Shown here one piece after another: positions 8,482-16,571 of a stretch of 64,000 bases of DNA. The translations under genes were made by a program, and so were the position numbers. The stretch covers positions 992,001 through 1,056,000 of the forward strand of contig JAENZD010000001.1 of NCBI GenBank assembly GCA_016841445.1, in the 5' to 3' direction. Under the pieces are notes generated by a model, which ran no database searches, was not told the origin of the DNA, and worked only from the letters and a program-made list of their open reading frames with translations. Each line of letters starts with the position of its first letter. Position 1 is the first letter of the stretch. This DNA comes from Anaerolineaceae bacterium. GTDB taxonomy: Bacteria > Chloroflexota > Anaerolineae > Anaerolineales > Anaerolineaceae.

Positions 8482-9507
8482 ATGAAAGTCATCACATTTG
8501 GTGAAATCATGCTGCGTCTCAAATCGCCAGGGCAAACACGTCTTTTTCAGACACCTGAGTTAGAAGCAACATTTGGCGGAGGTGAAGGAAATGTTGCAAT
8601 ATCCCTAGCTAATTACGGGATGGATGCAGGCTTTATTACTGTATTGCCAGGTAACAAAATAGGTGATGCATGCCTGCAGGAAATTCGCAAATATGGGGTA
8701 GATGTCAACAAGGTAACGCGTGGTCCTGGGCGTATGGGTATCTATTTTCTGGAAGGTGGCGCAAACCAACTGCCAAGCAATGTCATCTATGACCGTTCTG
8801 ATTCTGCCATAGCGCTCGCAAAACCAGGTGACATCGATTGGGATGAAGGATTCACCGATGCAGGCTGGTTTCACATCACAGGGATCACCCCTGCAATTTC
8901 TGAAAATACAATGAGACTTTCGATGGAAGCTGTTAAAGCTGCAAAAAAGCACCATTTGACTGTTTCCTGCGATTTGAATTATCGCAAAAAATTATGGAAA
9001 TACGGCAAGTCTGCCCCGGAGGTCATGAAAGAACTGATCAAGTTTGTAGACGTTATGATTGCTAACGAGGAAGATTGCCAGAAATCCTTGGGGATTTCTG
9101 CGGATGTGGATGTGGAGAGCGGCGAGCTGGATACTAACAAGTATGAAGCATTGTCAAACGCTGTCCTTAAGGTATATGAAAACATCAAAATGATTGCAAT
9201 CACATTACGTGAGAGCATCAGCGCAGATCACAATAATTGGGCTGCTTGTTTAAACACCCGTGAGAAATTCTACTTGAGTCGTAAGTACGCTATCACTGAC
9301 ATCGTTGATAGGGTTGGCGGTGGAGATTCTTTTGCGGGTGGGTTGATTTATGGTCTAAATCATTATGATGATGAAAAAGATGCTCTTGAGTTTGCAGTGG
9401 CGGCATCCTGCCTTAAACACTCAATTAATGGTGATTTTAACCGGGTGAGTTTGGATGAGGTTGAGAAACTCATGGGTGGTGATGCTTCCGGGCGGGTTCA
9501 GCGCTAA
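8482..9507 (+). CDS. kdgK: 2-keto-3-deoxygluconate kinase (PfkB family)
   Basis: The 341-residue product is a ribokinase-family sugar kinase. It begins with [14 protein letters not shown], has the [15 protein letters not shown] substrate-binding stretch near residue 34, and carries the PfkB C-terminal signature [15 protein letters not shown] with the catalytic Asp around residue 280. KdgK phosphorylates 2-keto-3-deoxygluconate with ATP before aldol cleavage to pyruvate and glyceraldehyde 3-phosphate. The start follows AAAGGA with suitable spacing. As last gene of the cluster, just before a strong terminator, it suggests that upstream enzymes deliver a hexonate or hexuronate-derived keto acid. 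No KDPG aldolase is in view. Other PfkB substrates such as fructose cannot be excluded. Confidence 0.8.
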   Translation: MKVITFGEIMLRLKSPGQTRLFQTPELEATFGGGEGNVAISLANYGMDAGFITVLPGNKIGDACLQEIRKYGVDVNKVTRGPGRMGIYFLEGGANQLPSNVIYDRSDSAIALAKPGDIDWDEGFTDAGWFHITGITPAISENTMRLSMEAVKAAKKHHLTVSCDLNYRKKLWKYGKSAPEVMKELIKFVDVMIANEEDCQKSLGISADVDVESGELDTNKYEALSNAVLKVYENIKMIAITLRESISADHNNWAACLNTREKFYLSRKYAITDIVDRVGGGDSFAGGLIYGLNHYDDEKDALEFAVAASCLKHSINGDFNRVSLDEVEKLMGGDASGRVQR

Positions 9508-9530
9508 TAAAAATACAAATATTATTGAGA

Positions 9531-9569
9531 AACCCACTGCTAGAAAATAAAAATCGCAGTGGGTTTTTT
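9531..9569 (+). terminator. Strong intrinsic terminator closing the sugar-acid cluster
   Basis: AACCCACTGC at 9531-9540 pairs perfectly with GCAGTGGGTT at 9556-9565 and is followed by a T run. It separates the plus-strand cluster from the convergent ABC exporter genes. Confidence 0.88.
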
Positions 9570-9607
9570 CTAGTTGATCACTGAGGCGCAAAATGAAATA
9601 GTATTAA

Positions 9608-10282
9608 TTATCTTCGTTCTAAATATAATTCACCGCTGTTCATATGATACACAATATCCATCCTGGGAAGAACACTCAGATCATGGGTGGCAATGATCAC
9701 ACAGTAGCCATCTTTGTGGGCAAGATTGACAAGGATATCGATAATATTAACGCTGTTTTCCTCATCTAAATTTCCGGTCGGTTCATCCGCGAGGAGTAGT
9801 TTTGAATCCATTGACATAGCTCGCGCGATCCCCACGCGCTGCTGTTCACCCCCCGATAGCATATTCGGGAATCTATCGAGAACGGATTCTGGCAGCGCAA
9901 CACGTTCAACCAGTTGCCTTGCGCGCTCTCGTGCTTTTTTCCCTTTAAATCCGCGGAGTTCCATTGGGAAGGTAATATTTTCGGATACAGTCAATAATGG
10001 AAGAAGACGAAAACTCTGATAGATCATCGCTGCGCATTCTCGACGATAATTTGAGAGATCCATCTCAGAAATGGATTGACCTTCGAACATCACCTTACCT
10101 GAAAGAGGTAGATCCAAACCAGCAAGAAGGGAAAGAAGGGTGCTTTTGCCGCTGCCGGATTTTCCAACAATGGCGTAAACTTTGCCCTGCTCAAAGCTGC
10201 AATTAACTTGCTTTATTGCGTCGACTTGTTGAAATTTATTTTTATAACTGTATGAGACATCATTTAATTCGAGTATATTCAC
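9608..10282 (-). CDS. ABC exporter ATP-binding subunit, LolD/MacB-like
   Basis: This 224-residue ATPase has Walker A GKSGSGKST near residue 40, signature LSGGEQQRVGIARAM near 145, Walker B LLLADEPTGNLDEEN, and a switch His in ATHDLS. The size and the EPTGNLD motif place it with ATPases that drive FtsX-type permeases (LolD, MacB, YknY, FtsE). It lies 10 bases downstream of a large permease with two FtsX regions, and the two form a complete transporter that probably extrudes lipoproteins, peptides or lipids, or works as a mechanotransducer. No membrane-fusion partner is nearby. Confidence 0.88.
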   Translation of the reverse strand: MNILELNDVSYSYKNKFQQVDAIKQVNCSFEQGKVYAIVGKSGSGKSTLLSLLAGLDLPLSGKVMFEGQSISEMDLSNYRRECAAMIYQSFRLLPLLTVSENITFPMELRGFKGKKARERARQLVERVALPESVLDRFPNMLSGGEQQRVGIARAMSMDSKLLLADEPTGNLDEENSVNIIDILVNLAHKDGYCVIIATHDLSVLPRMDIVYHMNSGELYLERR

Positions 10283-10292
10283 CTATATCTCC

Positions 10293-13200
10293 TCATTCTC
10301 TATCCAGGAGGATTGTTAGAACATTGCTGTGATTCATGATCATGATCGAAATTGCTGAACCCAGGAAGAAACAAATTGCAAACCCTGCAGCAAATTCCAA
10401 ATGAAGTAGTGTTATATTTTCCCAGATAAAGTGCCAAAGGAGAAAACCAACACTGATGCCGAAGATACAGAGAACAATTTGTTCCAAAAAGAAGCTGAAA
10501 AATGTTCTGATCCGGGTCGAACCCAAACCACGATGTATCGCAAACTCGCCCTTCCGATGTACCACGAGCAAGTAAGATGCTGTGATCGCGATGATCCCGA
10601 CCAGGACATACAAGAATGGATAAAGGAAGTTGATATATTGAATTTGCTGTGTGATGCTTGCAATTGTACTGTTAAATGTTGAATCTTTGATCACAATGAA
10701 TTCACGGATAGATCCAGCTTCTCTTACCTGTGAAAATCCATAATTAATCAGATAATCCTTGAATTGAGCCAGGTCATGTGAGTCTTTGAGTGTAAAGTTT
10801 GCACTCTGAAACGAAGTATCTAACATTATTTGAACATAACCCTCGTAACTGACCGTATCCGGATTGTTCTCAGCAAAGTTTAACGCGCTCTTCTCAGGAT
10901 CCCAGATTATATTCGTGTCAAAGATTGAAGATAATGGTAAATAAATTGTGTCTGCGGCACCTTGTTTTTCAAACGTCCCAATGACACGTACATCCATCGA
11001 AGTATAAACCTGTAAGCCGTCTTCAGGATTTCTTGTGATTCCATTATTGATAAGTTGAATCGTATCACCAAATTGAATGTTTTGTTCCTCCATCAAAGAA
11101 GAGGTGATGATACAAGAAAGTTCCTCCATGTCATTTGTTGATATTGATAAGAAGGTCTCGTCATAACCTTCCATAAAGTTCATGACAAGCGTATCTGCGA
11201 AATAAAATTCAGGTGATGTTCGAATGTTGTTGGTAAAGACCATGTCTGGTCCACGTTCAATTGAAGCCTCGATTGATTCACGTAAAAAGGAATTTCTTGG
11301 AACATACAGTGGTTCAAGTGGGTTTTTAGTTCCATCCGCATACCGGCTGACCCCGTGGTACAGGTAAGATAGGTTTCTTGATATGGATAATGAGTCCTGA
11401 AAGTCAGCAGAATAGAAATTTCGGAGATTGTAGGCACTCAGAACAAGATTGCCAATCTGCTTGCCATTGATATCCGTGAAATACCCTTCAATGGTTGTAT
11501 TACTGGTAATATCTTCAATTTGTTCTGAATAGCGTATTGCTGTGCTCGATAAATTACCAAGAAAGATTACGATAGCTGTTGCCAAAAAGGGTACAACCAG
11601 GCTGCGCGTGCCACCACGACAAATGGATAGAAGAGCAAACTTTCCACTTCCACCAGTTAGGTGGGATGTTTTATGTTCTCGCTTCGGACCACTGGAAAGG
11701 CTCTTGATTTGTTTATTGCTTTGAAAAGTGCCTATTGTGAAGAAAAGACAGGTTACGATAACAAATAAAAATAAGATGGCAGCTACATATAAAAATAAGT
11801 GCAATGTCAGGTTTGGCATGAATTCAAGCGTTTTGGATACGGTCAGGTTGCCATTGCTATAACGAGCGTCGATGAGGCTAAAATTATCAGTGCTTTGTGC
11901 AACCCAGGATATGACCTGATCGTGTAGTTTATAACCAGCATATGCGCCTGCAGATATTGCGACAAGTGCAATCAATCCGGCACTAAAGAGAAAGTAAGTT
12001 ATGATGCGGCTTTTACCAGCACCAAGTTTGAGCATGGTTTCACTCGTTTCACGCTGCCTGTAAATATATAAAAATCCAAACAGGATCGTCACAGCGATAT
12101 CAACAACCAAACAGACAATAGCCACAATTTGTGAGGTTCTTAAAATGGTTTGATAGGGGATAGCTGTTGATGAATAACCCTCGTCATAGATTTCGAGCTG
12201 TAAGCGGTTGGTCATAAAAGGATCAGTTCGTATGTAAAAATCCAAGGCTTTTTCATTGTCCAGAACGGCAAAACCGACCGTATATCCCACTGGAAATTGT
12301 GAATAAGGAACACCGGAAGATTGGGGGACATAGACATACCAGCTTTTATCATTGATCGTATTTATTATGCCAATAACAGTGAATTCGTCCTGAAATGAAA
12401 AACCATCTTCGACCCAATAACTGTTATAGATCCCCGGGACATTAGAGACCGAAGCTGAAAGATCAATATGATCACCAATACCAACCTCAAGCCGCTTTGC
12501 CATCAGGTCAGAAATGACAGCAACTTTCTCTCCATTAAGATATTCAGCCTCAGTGAAGGTTCTGCCATCTACGAAGTATAACTCTTGTTCATGAAAGGGA
12601 AGAAGTGCCATCAAGTTGTTTGTGCCATTGATCAGAACACTGTTATTGATTACATGAAGGGAATCAGCCACTTGGAGTAGTATTGATTTCTCAGGAAGTG
12701 TGTAGAAATCCTCTTCATTTTCTGCGGTAATATCAAGTATTCTGATTACTTTTTTCCCATATGAATCAGATATCGATTGTTCAAAAGGAGATACGCCCAG
12801 ACGGTAAATTGGAGATCGACCGTGATAAACTTCTCCAAGAACCAGATAAAAATGATTTGGTTCAAAAGAACCAAATTCTTCATCAATGTATATCTTTTTA
12901 TTTTTATTAATGATCGAAGAATATAATGTTTTATACACAACTGCAGTATAAAACTGATCTTCTTCTGAATAGACAACGCTCCCTACGACGAACACCGATA
13001 ATGATTTCATTGGCATAAATGCGTCAGACCGCCAAAATCCATCTACATATCCAAAGGATCGGGAAGGTGTCTCCCACATGAGGGTTGCTTCATCTTTGGC
13101 AATAAAGGAAGGATCAAATGATTGTAAGGCTTCAGCCATTGCTGGTTCATAATTCGTGTCTCCAGGGTATTCAGTTCCCCTATATTCGACAACACCGATA

Positions 13201-13361
13201 GTGGTGTAGTATTCATCACAATCATCCAGAAATTGTTCTACGGCGACCCAAACACTCATTGCCAGGCTGAGTGCGAGGGTCAGGGCAAAAATGAGAATTG
13301 AAAAAAGGGCGGTTTTCCCGATTGACCGGTAGATGCTTTTGAGGCTGTTACGAAATATCAT
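10293..13361 (-). CDS. Large FtsX/MacB-like ABC permease
   Basis: The 1022-residue membrane protein starts with a transmembrane segment (about residues 17-38, ALFSILIFALTLALSLAM), followed by a long extracytoplasmic domain. Around residues 410-570 comes a group of three membrane segments of the FtsX type, then a second membrane anchor near 615 (FLATAIVIFLGN), a second extracytoplasmic domain, and a last three-segment FtsX group near 900-1010. This duplicated layout is that of fused exporters in Gram-positive and Chloroflexota genomes. Its cognate ATPase is the next gene. The cargo cannot be inferred; lipoprotein release or antimicrobial peptide handling are common roles of the family. Confidence 0.8.
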   Translation of the reverse strand: MIFRNSLKSIYRSIGKTALFSILIFALTLALSLAMSVWVAVEQFLDDCDEYYTTIGVVEYRGTEYPGDTNYEPAMAEALQSFDPSFIAKDEATLMWETPSRSFGYVDGFWRSDAFMPMKSLSVFVVGSVVYSEEDQFYTAVVYKTLYSSIINKNKKIYIDEEFGSFEPNHFYLVLGEVYHGRSPIYRLGVSPFEQSISDSYGKKVIRILDITAENEEDFYTLPEKSILLQVADSLHVINNSVLINGTNNLMALLPFHEQELYFVDGRTFTEAEYLNGEKVAVISDLMAKRLEVGIGDHIDLSASVSNVPGIYNSYWVEDGFSFQDEFTVIGIINTINDKSWYVYVPQSSGVPYSQFPVGYTVGFAVLDNEKALDFYIRTDPFMTNRLQLEIYDEGYSSTAIPYQTILRTSQIVAIVCLVVDIAVTILFGFLYIYRQRETSETMLKLGAGKSRIITYFLFSAGLIALVAISAGAYAGYKLHDQVISWVAQSTDNFSLIDARYSNGNLTVSKTLEFMPNLTLHLFLYVAAILFLFVIVTCLFFTIGTFQSNKQIKSLSSGPKREHKTSHLTGGSGKFALLSICRGGTRSLVVPFLATAIVIFLGNLSSTAIRYSEQIEDITSNTTIEGYFTDINGKQIGNLVLSAYNLRNFYSADFQDSLSISRNLSYLYHGVSRYADGTKNPLEPLYVPRNSFLRESIEASIERGPDMVFTNNIRTSPEFYFADTLVMNFMEGYDETFLSISTNDMEELSCIITSSLMEEQNIQFGDTIQLINNGITRNPEDGLQVYTSMDVRVIGTFEKQGAADTIYLPLSSIFDTNIIWDPEKSALNFAENNPDTVSYEGYVQIMLDTSFQSANFTLKDSHDLAQFKDYLINYGFSQVREAGSIREFIVIKDSTFNSTIASITQQIQYINFLYPFLYVLVGIIAITASYLLVVHRKGEFAIHRGLGSTRIRTFFSFFLEQIVLCIFGISVGFLLWHFIWENITLLHLEFAAGFAICFFLGSAISIMIMNHSNVLTILLDRE

Positions 13362-13680
13362 TGCTTTACCTACGTTTATAGATTATTTACCCAGCATGAG
13401 GTTTTGGATTTATTTGATTATATATTTAATCCATAACCTCATCCGTTTATTTTACAACGATTTATCCTAACGTCAGGGTGGGAAACCGTCAAGGTACTTC
13501 TGTATTATTTCTTTGTTATCGAAGATTTCAAGCACTAGTAAAGAATGCAGTTTGGCATATATTCCTGATTTTCTCCGCAACCAAGTTATTTAGGATTTTT
13601 GAAAGTCTCATTAATCTTTTAGAAATGATAACCAATTTTAGGTTTTCTTTTCGCTGAACGCTACAAAGTGTTCGAACTTA
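13362..13680. other. Intergenic stretch with no recognised gene
   Basis: No coding frame or RNA gene is apparent between the exporter permease start and the tRNA-derived repeat array. The part next to 13361 should hold the promoter for the leftward exporter genes, but no convincing -35/-10 pair was found. At 13650-13680 there is a weak echo of the adjacent repeat (GTTCGAA-like sequence on the minus strand). Confidence 0.4.
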
Positions 13681-13944
13681 CAAAAAAGTTCACTTTAAGG
13701 GCGACCTTTGATTATTAGAAGCGGGGCTTGGACATTGTCCCCTTCTGCAACTTTCAGGCGTGCTTCCCGAGGGATTCGAACCAAACAAAAAAAGGCCACT
13801 TTTCAGAAGTGACCTCTAGTAGCGGGGCTCTGCGAAGCGTTCGAACCAAACAAAAAAGGCCACTTTTCAGAAGTGACCTTTAGTAGTGGGGCTTTGCGAA
13901 GCGTTCAAACCAAATGAAAAACCACCTTTTCAGGTGGTTTCTAG
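13681..13944 (-). repeat. Decaying tandem array of tRNA-Met 3' ends plus terminator hairpins
   Basis: Read leftward from the tRNA, the region repeats a unit made of a tRNA T-arm/acceptor-like piece (GTTCGAA ... GCCCCGCTACTA) and a hairpin with T run. The hairpin starts recur near 13922, 13860 and 13796 (spacing 62-64 bases). A more degenerate copy near 13690 is separated by an extra insert of roughly 40 bases. Copies two and three share GGTCACTTCTGAAAAGTGG and the GCTTCGCA block, so they are closer to each other than to the functional gene. No copy keeps an anticodon arm. It looks like local duplication of the tRNA end or leftovers of past tRNA-targeted insertions. Confidence 0.75.
13917..13940 (-). 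terminator. Terminator of the initiator tRNA gene
   Basis: On the minus strand, AAACCACC pairs with GGTGGTTT across TGAAAA and runs into T residues directly after the tRNA 3' end. Two further hairpins of the same kind (near 13853-13880 and 13788-13815) act as back-up terminators within the repeat array. Confidence 0.75.
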
Positions 13945-14016
<72 letters not shown>

Positions 14017-14027
14017 TCAAGATAAGC

Positions 14028-14056
14028 ATTTTATTGTATAAAATCTGCTTTGTCAA
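14028..14056 (-). promoter_or_regulatory. Sigma-70-type promoter of initiator tRNA
   Basis: On the minus strand, TTGACA (14051-14056) and TAAAAT (14028-14033) are separated by 17 bases. The expected start is a few bases before the tRNA 5' end, giving almost no leader. Confidence 0.8.
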
Positions 14057-14097
14057 GCAAAAGGTTCTTTCCGAAAGGCAATACCTGTAATAACCGA

Positions 14098-14934
14098 TCA
14101 GGGTAGACTCTCCAGCGGTGAGGGGGTTGCCGTCTTATTGGGATAACCTTTTTCTATCATCCATTCACAGACAATCTGGCCTCCATGAGGATCACGAATT
14201 GGAACCTTATCTTCCATTGGAAGGCCGTTGTAACCCCAGAAATACCCAAAAGGACCGGCTAACTGCTCTCGGGCGTCTATCGAGAGTTCCCGGTCACCGA
14301 TGCCAATGGCATGGATGTGGGGTGGGGAACCTGGATAAAGTTCATCAAAATCACGGAACCAGGCAGCAAACCCCGCTAAGCGCAGTGCCTGGACCAGGTT
14401 TGGGATATCTCTGTACAGGATATCATATGTCCCTGGTGACATCACCGAAAGGTCAACAGCCCCGCCGCCAGCATGCGTTCCGAAACTAGCATCAACATTC
14501 TCTGTGTAGGAACCCTGGGTGATGGCATCCCCGGTAATGTCGATTTCGCCGCCGTACAGGGACTGGGCATAAGCCAGCATTTCAAATGTTCGCTGGTTCA
14601 ATAGGTGTTCGTTGATTCTAATTTGAGAATAGTCTTCAGAAGGGGCCAGACATCCTGTTTTTTCTTCAAAGAAAGGTGATTCAGTGCTGTTAGGGGTCAG
14701 GTTGTGTTCATTTGTTTTTGAAAAAACGATCTCAGCCAGGAGTGTCGTTGGTGTCGCTTCAGCTGTGACCGATGAGAAGGAGGGGGTGTCTGACATTTTT
14801 TTATCTGGATTTGTCACACTGCATCCACTATTTAGTAGTAACACCAAAAGAAGAAAAATTCCCAAACAAAAAACATATTTGGGATAATTTCGTATAGAAT
14901 AATATTGTTTGTGTGAGGCATTTAAGTTATTCAT
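14098..14934 (-). CDS. Exported lipoprotein with M15-like (VanY/DD-peptidase fold) domain
   Basis: The ATG at 14934 is chosen over the upstream TTG at 14967. The 278-residue product then has a short basic start, a hydrophobic stretch and a lipobox (LNSGC) with Cys38, so it is probably anchored on the outer face of the membrane. A Ser/Thr-rich spacer leads to a globular domain carrying GTHAGGGAVDLS (His154, Asp161) and PPHIHAIG (His206, His208). The H-x6-D ... H-x-H arrangement is that of zinc M15 peptidases such as VanY, which trim peptidoglycan stem peptides. A wall-remodelling role is inferred only from this pattern. It stands alone between tRNA-Met and the divergent tat genes. Confidence 0.62.
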   Translation of the reverse strand: MNNLNASHKQYYSIRNYPKYVFCLGIFLLLVLLLNSGCSVTNPDKKMSDTPSFSSVTAEATPTTLLAEIVFSKTNEHNLTPNSTESPFFEEKTGCLAPSEDYSQIRINEHLLNQRTFEMLAYAQSLYGGEIDITGDAITQGSYTENVDASFGTHAGGGAVDLSVMSPGTYDILYRDIPNLVQALRLAGFAAWFRDFDELYPGSPPHIHAIGIGDRELSIDAREQLAGPFGYFWGYNGLPMEDKVPIRDPHGGQIVCEWMIEKGYPNKTATPSPLESLP

Positions 14935-15206
14935 GAGCTCTAATTGTGATTTCGATGGATTGAACAATAAAATAGTCGATTTATTGTGTGGGTATTATAT
15001 CCGATTTGAAGCTTATCAGATCTGGTTATGATATGGAGCATGTTGTTACATTTTTAACAGGGAGTGCTTTTGAGTATTAGGGGATAAGTGTATTATTCCT
15101 GAACATTTTACAGGTTGGTTACTTTATTAGACGTTTTGATTGAGGTATGATGCATTATTGATTATGATACAAAAAAGATTGAATATTTATTGCGGCTAGA
15201 GAGCTG

Positions 15207-15926
15207 ATGGTAAAAAAGACAGATGAAATGACCATATGGCAGCACCTGAGTGACCTCCGAAAGCGGTTATTTTATGCATTGATCGGTCTGGTCATTGGGG
15301 TTGTTATCAGCGGTATATTTGCCAATACAATTTTGGATATCCTTGCTAATCCTGTTGGCGGTTTAGAAAATTTGCTTTCCCTTCAAGTCACTGAAAATTT
15401 TAGCGTATTTTTTCGGGTGACCCTTCTAGGCGGATTTATCCTGGCTTTCCCATTCATATTATTCCAGGTTTATCTTTTTGTCTCCCCTGGACTGAAGAAA
15501 AAAGAACGCAGGTGGGTACTGACAGCGGTACCGTTTGCTACATTATTATTTGTCGCCGGAGCATTATTTGCTTTCCTTGTGATGCTTCCACCTGCTATTG
15601 GTTTCTTAGTCCAATTTTCTGGCCCAGAAGTCTTGCCGAGGTGGAAAGATTACGTCGATTTCATCACCAGCCTTGTTTTTTGGATTGGTATCAGTTTTGA
15701 AACGCCGCTTTTAATGTTTATTTTGGCGAAAATAGGTATTATTGATGCAAAAGGATTGATAAAACAATGGCGAATTGCAATGATCATCATTGCTGTGGTT
15801 GCAGCAGTCGCAACGCCCACACCGGATCCGCTCAATATGGCGATCCTGATGGCGCCATTGTTAGTCCTCTACCTGTTAGGTATACTTTTAGCAGCGTTAG
15901 CTAGAGGTAAGAAAAGAAAGGAGTAG
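15207..15926 (+). CDS. tatC: Sec-independent protein translocase TatC
   Basis: TatC is the membrane receptor for twin-arginine signal peptides and forms the core of the Tat translocase. The 239-residue protein has the cytoplasmic N-terminal motif MTIWQHLSDLRKRL, with the conserved Glu of other TatC proteins replaced by Gln, and about six hydrophobic segments. FSVFFRVTLLGGFILAFPF and the later TPTPDPLNMAI match the conserved loops and the fifth-helix region. It is followed four bases later by tatA and then by a TatB-like gene. The order C-A-B is the reverse of the familiar ABC order. Confidence 0.92.
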   Translation: MVKKTDEMTIWQHLSDLRKRLFYALIGLVIGVVISGIFANTILDILANPVGGLENLLSLQVTENFSVFFRVTLLGGFILAFPFILFQVYLFVSPGLKKKERRWVLTAVPFATLLFVAGALFAFLVMLPPAIGFLVQFSGPEVLPRWKDYVDFITSLVFWIGISFETPLLMFILAKIGIIDAKGLIKQWRIAMIIIAVVAAVATPTPDPLNMAILMAPLLVLYLLGILLAALARGKKRKE

Positions 15927-15929
15927 GTT

Positions 15930-16127
15930 ATGCCAAAGTGGATCGGATGGCCTGAGTTAATCGTTTTATTAGTGATTGTTGTGCTTGTTTTTGGCGTAGG
16001 ACGGATAAGTAAGATTTCGGGTGAAATTGGATCAGGGATAAAAGCCTTCAAGGATGGTTTATCTGGCCGCGATAAAGATAATGAATCTGAGAAAGAAGAT
16101 GAATCATCTGATGAGTTGAAGGAATAA
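15930..16127 (+). CDS. tatA: Twin-arginine translocase subunit TatA
   Basis: This 65-residue protein has one N-terminal membrane helix (WPELIVLLVIVVLVFGVGRI), an amphipathic helix beginning SGEIGSGIKAFKDGL, and a charged acidic tail. This is the standard TatA design; TatA oligomers form the passage for folded proteins. A phenylalanine-glycine hinge (VFG) is present. AAAGGAG overlaps the end of tatC and gives tight coupling. Confidence 0.88.
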   Translation: MPKWIGWPELIVLLVIVVLVFGVGRISKISGEIGSGIKAFKDGLSGRDKDNESEKEDESSDELKE

Positions 16128-16145
16128 CGATTTCTTGATCTTGTC

Positions 16146-16541
16146 ATGAAAATACTCAATGTAGGTGCGCTGGAATTAGTCTTCATTTTCCTGCTTGCTT
16201 TTCTTGTTTTAGGCCCAAAGAAAGCTGTAGCAACTGCGGGAGATGTTGGGCGCTGGATCAAGAAACTTGTCAGTTCAAAATTTTGGAGCGACCTGGTTTC
16301 CACGTCTAAACAGATCCAGGAACTCCCCCAGAAAATGATGGATGATGCTGAAATACAAAATACACTCAAGAATTTGGAGCATTCAGCGAATGAAATTAAA
16401 AGCTCAATAAAGGAAACGGAAAAAATAGCGGTTGTTGAATCAGGTGAACCGGAAAAGACAATTGGGCTAGCTCACCATACTCCCCCTGAAACTCTCGAAT
16501 CAAAGCAAGATAATAAATTAAACGACCCCAGTGAAAGCTGA
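16146..16541 (+). CDS. TatB-like twin-arginine translocase subunit
   Basis: The 131-residue product starts with a short membrane helix (LELVFIFLLAFLVLGPKK) and the LGP hinge, then an amphipathic helix (VATAGDVGRWIKKL) and a long charged, partly helical tail. The length and the Glu at the start of the helix fit TatB rather than TatA; TatB works with TatC in signal-peptide recognition. It lies 18 bases after tatA in the same direction. Its 3' end lies within a terminator hairpin shared with the convergent flavoprotein gene. Confidence 0.75.
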   Translation: MKILNVGALELVFIFLLAFLVLGPKKAVATAGDVGRWIKKLVSSKFWSDLVSTSKQIQELPQKMMDDAEIQNTLKNLEHSANEIKSSIKETEKIAVVESGEPEKTIGLAHHTPPETLESKQDNKLNDPSES

Positions 16542-16550
16542 GGTCGTTTT
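16521..16550 (+). terminator. Intrinsic terminator of tat genes
   Basis: AACGACC at 16521-16527 pairs with GGTCGTT at 16542-16548, with an inner CAG/CTG, followed by T residues. It overlaps the last codons of the TatB-like gene and could also serve the convergent gene. Confidence 0.78.
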
Positions 16551-16571
16551 TCTTTTCTCCTTTTTAGCAAT

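Noticed and set aside
13720-13940. Regularly spaced repeats that might be a CRISPR array
   Set aside because: The repeated parts are tRNA ends and terminator hairpins, copies decay unevenly, there are no unique spacers of constant size, and no cas gene is in the window.
15869-16369. 166-codon minus-strand frame opposite tatA/tatB
   Set aside because: The plus strand has three clear Tat genes; the antisense frame is Ser/Pro-rich with no recognisable domain or ribosome site.
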